DNA of 37,680 nt from Pseudoselenomonas ruminantium. Lineage in GTDB: Bacteria > Bacillota > Negativicutes > Selenomonadales > Selenomonadaceae. Location: NCBI GenBank assembly GCA_015058655.1, contig SVBX01000030.1, forward strand, positions 1 through 37,680. Direction: 5' to 3'. This document shows, one piece after another, positions 16,179 to 22,440 of this stretch; position 1 is the first letter of the stretch; every line of letters begins with the position of its first letter. The translations under genes were made by a program, and so were the position numbers. Under the pieces are notes generated by a model. It was given only the letters and a program-made list of their open reading frames with translations. It had not been told where the DNA came from and ran no database searches.

Positions 16179-17469
16179 GTTCCTGCCTCCCCCGGGAAAG
16201 TGACAAGAGCAGTCCCAACTCAATAAAGCCGGACACCAGAGAACTGCCACCGTAGCTTACATAAGGCAAAGTAATCCCCGTCAGGGGCAGGAATTTGGTA
16301 ACCCCTGCAATGATAACAAAGGCCTGCAGCAAAAGCAACATGCTGCACCCAGCAGCCAGCAATAGCTCCTTCTCCTGCTCGCATTGCAAGGCAAGACTGA
16401 TGCCACGAAAGGAAAGCAGCACATAGCAAAACAACACTGAGAGCGTCCCCATGAGCCCCCATTCCTCCGCAATGGCCGCATAAATAAAGTCCGTATGGAC
16501 CTCAGGAATGAAACCCGGGTGACCAAAACCAAAACCCGCACCCCAAATGCCACCTGTGCCGAAGGAAAATAGCGACTGCACCACTTGATAGGCCATCCCG
16601 TCTGGATCCTGCCAGGGGTCAAGCCAAATGTCAAAGCGCACTCTCACATGGCCGAAAGCCATATAGCTTATCCCTGCCGCCAAGCCGATAAAAAGCATTG
16701 CAAGGAAAACATATGTCTTGCTGCCCGTAGCCATATAAGTCATGAGTACCGCCATACCGAAAAACAGCAAAGCCGACCCCAGATCTCTTTCCACCACGAA
16801 CATCAGTACAGCTGCTCCCCATATGCACACCAAGGGAGCGATAAAACGCAACGGCGGCAAGGCAAGAGGCCCCAACCTCTTGCTGGGCAGAGAAAGCACA
16901 TGGCGGTGATCAGAGAGATATGCCGCCAAGAAAAACAATATGAGGATCTTTCCAAACTCGGAAGGTTGCACAGAGAAAGGCCCCAAAATCAGCCAATTGC
17001 GACTGCCGCCAATCTCCGTACCAAAAATCATGGGCAACCCAAGGACAAACACGCAAGTCAGCCCCAGAAGGTAAGGATACAAAAGCATTTCCCTGATATA
17101 TTTCCAAAAGCGTAGTACCAGCATCAGAATAATCTGCGCTACGCATAACCAGCGCAATTGAGGCACCAAAAGCTCTGGCTTCAGACGCGCAATCTCCACT
17201 AACCCTACGCTGACTAGTACAAGCACCAAAGGGAATATCGTGCAATCATATTTTTTCTTCCACAGGAGAAACTGCAGGATAAATGCCTCTGCCAAACATG
17301 CCAGCAAATAAGGAACAAGTGCAGGTTCAAAAGCTTTGCTCATTTCGCCTGCAGCATAGCCTTTTAGATAAAGCACACCCAGCCCTGCCAGCAGAATGCC
17401 CAGCGGCATGACGAAAATGCCACCGACTCTGCCAAATGGTATTTTCTCCCGTAAAATAGTTTCTTCCAT
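16171..17469 (-). CDS. FtsW/RodA/SpoVE (SEDS) peptidoglycan glycosyltransferase
   Basis: SEDS proteins polymerise lipid II into glycan strands. The 432-residue protein has about ten membrane helices and the conserved SEDS segments GSRNWLILGPFSVQPSEFGK, VERDLGSALLFFGMAVLM, GFGHPGFIPEVHTDFIYA and TGITLPYVSYGGSSLV. The following class B PBP gene overlaps it, a typical SEDS–PBP pair. The start is taken as the ATG at 17469, which overlaps the phosphatase stop (TGATG). The 17472 reading would use TTG. The sequence alone does not tell whether it serves elongation (RodA) or division (FtsW); its place in a kinase/FHA cluster resembles actinobacterial rodA. Confidence 0.92.
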   Translation of the reverse strand: MEETILREKIPFGRVGGIFVMPLGILLAGLGVLYLKGYAAGEMSKAFEPALVPYLLACLAEAFILQFLLWKKKYDCTIFPLVLVLVSVGLVEIARLKPELLVPQLRWLCVAQIILMLVLRFWKYIREMLLYPYLLGLTCVFVLGLPMIFGTEIGGSRNWLILGPFSVQPSEFGKILILFFLAAYLSDHRHVLSLPSKRLGPLALPPLRFIAPLVCIWGAAVLMFVVERDLGSALLFFGMAVLMTYMATGSKTYVFLAMLFIGLAAGISYMAFGHVRVRFDIWLDPWQDPDGMAYQVVQSLFSFGTGGIWGAGFGFGHPGFIPEVHTDFIYAAIAEEWGLMGTLSVLFCYVLLSFRGISLALQCEQEKELLLAAGCSMLLLLQAFVIIAGVTKFLPLTGITLPYVSYGGSSLVSGFIELGLLLSLSRGRQEHG

Positions 17470-18191
17470 CAACCGTACACCACCGCAATCACTGTCACAT
17501 TATCCGTGCCACCAGCCTCAAGAGCCTGCTTCACCAGTGTGTACGCCAAATCGTCAAACCGTTCCGGTTCATTTTGAGCAGCTGCCAATAAGCCAGCAAT
17601 GCAAGTGCCCTCTACCATGTTCATTAGGCCATCAGTTGCCAGCAACAGCACATCATCAGCCTGCAAAGCAAGAGAACCTGTGTCAACTGTTAAATCTTTT
17701 TCCACGCCAACGGCCCGCAAAAGCATGTTCTTCTGCGGGTGGTTCCTTGCCTCTTCCTCTGTAAGGCTGCCCTGGCTCACCAGGCTTTCCACATAAGAAT
17801 GGTCACGGGTAACCTGCTGCAGCCCACCCTCCCGGAAAAGGTAGAGACGACTGTCCCCCACATGGGCCCAAATAGCGCATCCATCAACTATCTTCAGCAC
17901 TGTGGCAGTAGTTCCCATGCCTTTCCGGCTGGGATTTTTCTCTGCCTCCTTCAGTATGCAAGCATTGGCATGCAACACAGCCCGACGGAGTTCCTCCTCC
18001 CCAAAGCTAGTCAAAGGAGACAAGTCTTCCTCCAGCACTGCCGTCAGCAGAGAACTGGCTACTTCTCCTGCTGCCTGCCCCCCCATGCCATCAGCCACAG
18101 CATAAAGCTGCTTCTCCTCCAGGACGAGGCAGCTATCTTCATTATGGGCGCGTACGCAGCCAATGTCGCTGGCCCAACAAGACTTTGTCAT
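17469..18191 (-). CDS. prpC: PP2C-family serine/threonine phosphatase (PrpC/PstP/Stp)
   Basis: This enzyme removes phosphate from proteins phosphorylated by the PASTA kinase, including the kinase itself. The 240-residue protein is the bare catalytic domain, with metal-binding motifs in order: D9 in SDIGCVRAHNEDS, AVADGMGGQAAGEVAS, WAHVGDSRLYLFREG, LLLATDGLMNMV and GGTDNVTVIAV. It has no membrane anchor, unlike mycobacterial PstP. The ATG at 18191 has GAGAGGTG upstream and begins just after the fhaB stop; the upstream ATG at 18206 lies inside fhaB. It is transcribed between the FHA genes and the SEDS gene. Confidence 0.95.
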   Translation of the reverse strand: MTKSCWASDIGCVRAHNEDSCLVLEEKQLYAVADGMGGQAAGEVASSLLTAVLEEDLSPLTSFGEEELRRAVLHANACILKEAEKNPSRKGMGTTATVLKIVDGCAIWAHVGDSRLYLFREGGLQQVTRDHSYVESLVSQGSLTEEEARNHPQKNMLLRAVGVEKDLTVDTGSLALQADDVLLLATDGLMNMVEGTCIAGLLAAAQNEPERFDDLAYTLVKQALEAGGTDNVTVIAVVYG

Positions 18192-18195
18192 GAGT

Positions 18196-18654
18196 TCACC
18201 TCTCAAATCTCATGGTCACCAAGCCAATCCTGATTGTATCTCCTGGCCTGATATATGCTTTTCCTGTCAAAAGCTGGTCATTTACATAAGTGTGATTACG
18301 GCTGCCCAAATCTTCTATGACATATTGACTGCCACGCCTGAAGAGCACCGCATGATGATGGGACACGAAACTCTCGGGAATGACCACATCGTTGTCTTCC
18401 CCGCGTCCAATCGTGATCTGCTCGCCAAAAGCAAAACGCCGCTTCGCCAGCCCCTCCTCTTCGGCTTCACTTCCCAGGATCAGCAGGACAGCCTCATCAC
18501 TGCTTACTTCAGGTGGTTTCTGCGCCTGAAATTTTTCTTTCATATCCAGAAAAATCCATTTTGAAATCCTGCCAACAAACATCAGCAGCCAAAAGAGCAT
18601 GCCATACTCCAGCAGTACCCGCACGCCTTTAAGGAGCATCGTTGTATCCGGCAA
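18196..18654 (-). CDS. FHA-domain protein with an N-terminal membrane segment (FhaB-like)
   Basis: This 152-residue protein has a hydrophobic N-terminal helix (about 8-35) and a C-terminal FHA domain. The FHA phosphothreonine site is visible in ITIGRGEDNDVVIPE, SHHHAVL and DLGSRNHTYVND. FHA domains bind phosphothreonine, so it probably reads out PknB activity at the membrane, as FhaB/FipA does in mycobacteria. The likely start is a TTG at 18654, with GAGG from the end of fhaA 9 bases upstream. The alternative ATG at 18639 would shorten it by 5 residues but has a weaker binding site. Confidence 0.88.
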   Translation of the reverse strand: MPDTTMLLKGVRVLLEYGMLFWLLMFVGRISKWIFLDMKEKFQAQKPPEVSSDEAVLLILGSEAEEEGLAKRRFAFGEQITIGRGEDNDVVIPESFVSHHHAVLFRRGSQYVIEDLGSRNHTYVNDQLLTGKAYIRPGDTIRIGLVTMRFER

Positions 18655-18655
18655 A

Positions 18656-19378
18656 TCAAATCACCTCGTATTTCAGCAAAGTGGCTCCTATTCTCACCCT
18701 GTCTCCATGGCTGAGCCGCACCCTTTCTATAGGCTTGTCATTGACGAAGGTGCCGTTAGTGCTATGCGCATCGTAAAGGACATGACGATGCTGTTCATAT
18801 GCCACCCAGGCATGAAGTCTCGAAGCATTGCCATCCGTCAAAATGAACTCATTCTTGTCTCGACGGCCTATGTAAATCTTCTGCTCGCCAAATTCCAGAT
18901 AGGCCTCCGCATCAGGTCCCTCCAACACAGACAAGGAAACCAATTTATGCGTGACAGGAACCACAGATGCTTGTTCTGTCAGGGATGCCTCACTGACTAC
19001 AATGGTGCTTTCCTTTTCATCCCCGCTTGTTTCCTGCTTTAGTTGCAGGTCAAACAAACCCTTCTGCATCTCATCAGAGGGATGCAGCTTCAGGGTCAGC
19101 TCCCCCTCCATAAATGCATCCCCCCTGATTATTTCCTTTTCGATTGCGACACAGAGCTCAGAATGAACCCGCTTGGCACACAGACGGCTGTAATCGCCTG
19201 GGTTCAATGTAAAGGTGATCAAATTGGGCACCTTTCCATGATTGTCTGCTGCAATATGCCTGATTTCCTTCCTGACCCCGTCAGCCAGTTCCACGGGTTC
19301 CAAATCACTGGCAAATCTCTTGTTGAAAAAACCTTCGATACGATTTCCTAAAAAGGATTCTATTTCCTCTAGCTTCAT
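18656..19378 (-). CDS. DUF3662 and FHA-domain protein (FhaA-like)
   Basis: This 240-residue soluble protein has an N-terminal DUF3662 domain (ESFLGNRIEGFFNKRFASDL, then VELADGVRKEIR), a low-complexity linker with a threonine/serine-rich stretch, and a C-terminal FHA domain (about 165-240). The FHA domain carries IYIGRRDKNEFIL, SRLHAW and DAHSTNGTFVND. The layout matches mycobacterial FhaA, which binds phosphorylated partners in cell-wall synthesis. The ATG at 19378 has AAGGAGGG upstream; the 22 extra codons further upstream cover the promoter region and are rejected. It is the first gene of the long minus-strand run. Confidence 0.9.
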   Translation of the reverse strand: MKLEEIESFLGNRIEGFFNKRFASDLEPVELADGVRKEIRHIAADNHGKVPNLITFTLNPGDYSRLCAKRVHSELCVAIEKEIIRGDAFMEGELTLKLHPSDEMQKGLFDLQLKQETSGDEKESTIVVSEASLTEQASVVPVTHKLVSLSVLEGPDAEAYLEFGEQKIYIGRRDKNEFILTDGNASRLHAWVAYEQHRHVLYDAHSTNGTFVNDKPIERVRLSHGDRVRIGATLLKYEVI

Positions 19379-19408
19379 ACAAACGCCCTCCTTTCCAGGA
19401 TTCTTTTT

Positions 19409-19437
19409 ATTATAACGCAATAGTTCAAGTTTTGCCA
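19409..19437 (-). promoter_or_regulatory. Probable promoter of the fhaA-to-cobU run
   Basis: The minus strand has a perfect TATAAT at 19409-19414, giving a leader of about 24 bases before the fhaA start. The -35 at 17-base spacing (19432-19437, TGGCAA) is poor. It lies within the perfect hairpin at 19426-19450, so the hairpin could act as an operator. No other strong promoter is seen until rsgA. Confidence 0.5.
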
Positions 19438-19450
19438 CAAGCAAAACTTG
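19426..19450. repeat. Perfect 10-bp stem hairpin in the fhaA promoter region
   Basis: CAAGTTTTGC (19426-19435) and GCAAAACTTG (19441-19450) form a perfect inverted repeat with a 5-base loop. The 5' part GTTCAAGTTTTGCC resembles GTTCAAATTTTGCC in the cbiT–cbiF spacer (6285-6298), so both may belong to one short repeat family. It has no T tail suited to termination and overlaps the presumed -35 region. Confidence 0.6.
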
Positions 19451-19475
19451 CCTGCAGCATTTCTAATGTTGCACA

Positions 19476-19519
19476 GCAAAAATCCCCTCGGAGAAGCTCT
19501 CAAAGCACTCCGAGGGGAT
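19476..19519 (-). terminator. Rho-independent terminator after the DUF2156 gene
   Basis: A perfect 12-bp stem (ATCCCCTCGGAG at 19482-19493 with CTCCGAGGGGAT at 19508-19519) is followed on the minus strand by five T. It lies 22 bases beyond the DUF2156 stop and separates the dhaM–DUF2156 pair from the fhaA operon. Confidence 0.88.
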
Positions 19520-19541
19520 ATATCCCAAAAGACTTCCATGC

Positions 19542-20447
19542 TCATACCATCTTAGCATTGAACTTCTCAATCATCTTCTCCGGCTTATAGGATTCCTTAG
19601 CCTTCCTGAGCCCTTCATGCCCCATATCCTCCTCGCGGTTGATATAGGTCATTTTGCTCCAAGCATGTGCCACGAAGCCCTGGTTGATGGCAGGGTAAGC
19701 ACCACGAATGTCAGGATCCGCCTTTTCCACATGAATCACGGCTGTATCCTTGTTCAGCTGCTCTCCGAAAGTAAAAGCAATGATCCTGCCATCAAGACGC
19801 AGGGCACAGCCCTTAAGGTCAAAGTAACGGAAGTCATTCAAGACCTCCATGATGGCTTTGCGTTCCCATCCTATGAAGGGATCTTCCGGCTCCTCCGCCA
19901 ATCTCAGCTTGTACCAGTTATTCAGCTCTATCTTGCATAATGTTATGACTTCATCACCGATAGGTAAGCATTCTGCCTGAGGATACAATTTGCGAAAGGC
20001 ATTCAAGTGGTTCTTCTTGGAGTGGAGTTTCCTTCCCGAAAGACTGATCAGCTTCTCTGCAAGATAGACATAGTCAAAATTATCACGATCGGCTTTAACC
20101 TCAAACTTTGCCTCAGGGTAAAACTCCAGTTCTTTCACAAAGGACTTCTCTACCCCACTGAAAGATAAGCGCTCCCTTTGCTCGTCAAAATGCTTTGCCA
20201 GGCTGCCAATAGCTTCCTGCATTTTTTCCTCTGCCCCAAGGGGCTGGAGAGCCATAAGATGCCCTTGCCAGCTGCTTATCATGTAGAGCACATCATTTTC
20301 TTCGCAGATCTTTATATGATACGGCTCACGCCACATGAAGAGATTGGTGAAATTAAGATGCGAGTTCTCATAATAGTTGCTGCGGCAGTAACGATCCAGA
20401 AGAGGTTTATCCTCTTTCACCAGGTCACGAAATACTATGGCAATCAC
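19542..20447 (-). CDS. DUF2156 / phosphatidylglycerol lysyltransferase C-terminal-like (GNAT-fold) protein
   Basis: This 301-residue soluble protein matches the DUF2156 family, the GNAT-fold catalytic half of MprF-type aminoacyl-phospholipid synthases. Recognisable parts are the N-terminal FTNLFMWREPYHIKI, the central LHSKKNHLNAFRKLYP, and the C-terminal HVEKADPDIRGAYPAINQGFV and EDMGHEGLRKAKESYKPEKMIEK. No membrane domain is fused. Stand-alone members are common and mostly uncharacterised, so lysyl transfer is not established here. The start is a GTG at 20447, inside the last codons of dhaM (23-base overlap). A strong terminator follows the gene. Confidence 0.85.
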   Translation of the reverse strand: MIAIVFRDLVKEDKPLLDRYCRSNYYENSHLNFTNLFMWREPYHIKICEENDVLYMISSWQGHLMALQPLGAEEKMQEAIGSLAKHFDEQRERLSFSGVEKSFVKELEFYPEAKFEVKADRDNFDYVYLAEKLISLSGRKLHSKKNHLNAFRKLYPQAECLPIGDEVITLCKIELNNWYKLRLAEEPEDPFIGWERKAIMEVLNDFRYFDLKGCALRLDGRIIAFTFGEQLNKDTAVIHVEKADPDIRGAYPAINQGFVAHAWSKMTYINREEDMGHEGLRKAKESYKPEKMIEKFNAKMV

Positions 20448-20823
20448 CCCCCTGCCTTTTCCATTCAGCCTCTACTCGTTTAACTATAGTATCGACATCA
20501 GCACCGCCAGAGGCCAAAACAGCTGCCCGCACCACGCCCTCTACCAACGGAGCATTCACCAAGAACAGCCTGTCATCCTTCATCTCTTCCAAAACGAGTT
20601 CACTGGTGAGCATAGCACTCCCCATATCACCGAAAATCACAGCGCCATCACGGCCACAAACTTCTTCAACTGCATTCATGACACGCTCATAACTGACACC
20701 GCTGAGACCTTCTTCCAAGCCACCTGCACAAGCAATCTTAACTTCACGGGCCATCATCTCTGCAAGCTCTCTCACACCTTCAGCCAAAGCCTGGCTATGA
20801 GAGACTATCACAATTCCAACCAA
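20425..20823 (-). CDS. dhaM: DhaM-type phosphotransferase subunit (EIIA-Man fold), orphan
   Basis: DhaM passes phosphate from the PTS protein HPr to the ADP bound by DhaL, which drives dihydroxyacetone phosphorylation by DhaK. The 132-residue protein is the single EIIA-type domain, with the phosphorylated histidine H9 in VIVSHSQALAEGV, the FGDMGSAMLTSE loop and APLVEGVVRAAVLASGGADVD. All of these match DhaM closely. No HPr or EI extension is fused. The usual dhaK and dhaL neighbours are absent: upstream lies a divergent operon and downstream a DUF2156 gene overlapping it by 23 bases. The kinase subunits may be elsewhere, or this subunit may regulate something else. Confidence 0.88.
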   Translation of the reverse strand: MVGIVIVSHSQALAEGVRELAEMMAREVKIACAGGLEEGLSGVSYERVMNAVEEVCGRDGAVIFGDMGSAMLTSELVLEEMKDDRLFLVNAPLVEGVVRAAVLASGGADVDTIVKRVEAEWKRQGGDCHSIS

Positions 20824-20945
20824 ATTGATTTCTCTCCTTTATCAAATTTCTCACACAACTAAATCTTATCGCCTTCATATATTTTGACGCAACGCGTAGC
20901 TTTTCCTGCTCATTCAATAATACTTCTCTGTCAAACTGTTTATGT

Positions 20946-20951
20946 ATTATA
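20946..20951 (-). promoter_or_regulatory. Candidate -10 element for dhaM–DUF2156
   Basis: A perfect TATAAT on the minus strand lies about 120 bases before the dhaM start. No clear -35 is present at 16-18 bases, so support is limited to the hexamer and its place in a divergent intergenic region. Confidence 0.35.
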
Positions 20952-21042
20952 ACACAAACAGCATAGCTGTGGCTATAAATTTATACCAAGATATAGCAAC
21001 AAGTCTCATCAGCAAATGCTGCGGACAGGCAGGATAAATCTA

Positions 21043-21070
21043 TGTATGAGTTGAATATTCAACTCATACA
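21043..21070. promoter_or_regulatory. 28-bp perfect palindrome upstream of the cyd operon, operator candidate
   Basis: TGTATGAGTTGAAT is followed directly by its exact reverse complement, with no spacer. It ends 23 bases before the ATG of the first gene, just upstream of the ribosome binding site. An uninterrupted palindrome of this length suggests a dimeric regulator site, or a hairpin in the mRNA leader. A partial third half-site (GTATGAAT) follows at about 21073. It matches neither an FNR box (TTGAT-N4-ATCAA) nor the Rex consensus as I know them. Confidence 0.65.
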
Positions 21071-21093
21071 CAGTATGAATCGAGGTCATAAAC

Positions 21094-22410
21094 ATGCGAC
21101 ACAGTCTCATTATCAAAATTTGGCAGGCATCCACCATCCTTATAGCTTTCGGTACAGGATACTGGCAATGGCTCCAACAGAAACCACTGGTTGCACTCAT
21201 AGCCACGCCCTTGTCTGTGCTGCTGGCAGGACTCCCTCTTCCTCTTATTGCTTCGAAACCTCTTGTCATGTATCGCATAGGCTGCCGGGCAGAGGAGCTG
21301 GGCATCAAGGTGCACAAAAAAAGCATACTGTCAGAGCTTGCCTATGCTTCCACTTTAGTCCTCGCCCACAGCAGACTCATCACCAATGATGAGACTTTCA
21401 TCACAGAGCTTCGTCCCGAAGGAATTTCTCAGGGCTCTCTGCTTTCCATGGCTGCCAGTGTGGAAGCCAGCTCCAGCCACCCTATCGGCAAGCTCATCCA
21501 CCAGACAGCTGCTGAAAGGCACTTGCGGCTGCAGCCTGCAGTGAATTTCAATGAGTACCCCGGCCAAGGAGCAGAAGCCATCATCAGCCGTATTCCTGTA
21601 CGAGTCGGCACTGCTGCCTGGCTGAAAGAAGAAGGAGCTGACATCAGTGCAGATTTCTTGACCAGAGCTGACCAGCTTTCACTGAAGGGAATGATTCCCG
21701 TCTTTGTAAGTTCCGGCAAATATTCTCGCGGCTTGATTGCCGTACAAAGAGAAATCAGTTTCGATACCATTGCCGCCCTGCATAGGCTGCAAAAACTTGG
21801 ATTGAAGCTTATGCTGATGACAGGAGGCAACAAACGCATCGCTACCTATATCAAAAAGCAGACAAATATCGACGAAATCCGCTTTGAGATATTTCCCGAA
21901 CAAAAGGTCAGGGAACTGCACCTCATGCGCACACGCAAGGAAGTAATTGCCCTGCTGGGCGATAGCAAGCTTGACAGCAAGCTCATGGAAGCAGCTGATG
22001 TGCGCATCGACTGGCTGCCTCCTCCTGCAGGAAAGCAGGCATATATAGCAGCTGATGAAGCCGAAAATGAGAATCCTGCCCCCAACCAGCAGCCTGACCC
22101 GGATTTCCCTGAAGATCCTCCTCAGGAAGACTCTGCCAGCCGCCCCCACGAAAAAGATGCTGTCCTCCCCCATATAAGCCTGCCATATGGAAACTTCCTA
22201 GCTCTCGCCCGTCTGCGTCACCGGGCTGCTGTCGGTATGCAGATAACAGCGCAGCAGAGAAAAATCGCTATTTTTTTCTGCCTCCTGCTGATGATTCCTG
22301 CTACCAACCTTCTTGCGCCCTTCGATGTGCCTTTTCTTGACCCCATCCTGGCGTTGCTTGGAAACCTTCTCCTGACCGTCTTTATCCTGCTCCTATCATT
22401 TAGGGCATGA
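21094..22410 (+). CDS. Degenerate P1B-type ATPase homologue (predicted pseudoenzyme) heading the cyd operon
   Basis: This 438-residue membrane protein aligns by motif order with the second half of heavy-metal P-type ATPases. It keeps the membrane helix pair before the P domain, the SSHP motif (H129-P130), the nucleotide-binding PGQG (156-159), a PEQK segment (268-271) and two C-terminal helices. The functional residues are changed: the metal-site CPC position reads LPL, the DKTGT loop reads AHSRL (the phosphorylated aspartate is A91), TGD is TGG (243-245), and GDGxND is GDSKLD (289-294). The first helices and actuator domain are missing. An acidic proline-rich insert fills about 321-350. The frame is intact and starts after GAGGT. 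The stop is 30 bases before cydA, so it probably serves cytochrome bd assembly or its control, not transport. Confidence 0.8.
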   Translation: MRHSLIIKIWQASTILIAFGTGYWQWLQQKPLVALIATPLSVLLAGLPLPLIASKPLVMYRIGCRAEELGIKVHKKSILSELAYASTLVLAHSRLITNDETFITELRPEGISQGSLLSMAASVEASSSHPIGKLIHQTAAERHLRLQPAVNFNEYPGQGAEAIISRIPVRVGTAAWLKEEGADISADFLTRADQLSLKGMIPVFVSSGKYSRGLIAVQREISFDTIAALHRLQKLGLKLMLMTGGNKRIATYIKKQTNIDEIRFEIFPEQKVRELHLMRTRKEVIALLGDSKLDSKLMEAADVRIDWLPPPAGKQAYIAADEAENENPAPNQQPDPDFPEDPPQEDSASRPHEKDAVLPHISLPYGNFLALARLRHRAAVGMQITAQQRKIAIFFCLLLMIPATNLLAPFDVPFLDPILALLGNLLLTVFILLLSFRA

Positions 22411-22440
22411 TTCTTTATACTATTTCAAGGAGGGTTGTTT

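Noticed and set aside
21050..21063. FNR-type site in the centre of the palindrome
   Set aside because: The core reads TTGA-N4-TCAA. FNR boxes have TTGA-N6-TCAA, so the half-site spacing is two bases too short.
21094..22410. Possibility that the P-type ATPase homologue is a frameshifted pseudogene
   Set aside because: The frame is open from a well-placed ATG with GAGGT upstream to a stop 30 bases before cydA, and motif remnants stay in one frame throughout. The losses are substitutions, not disruptions.
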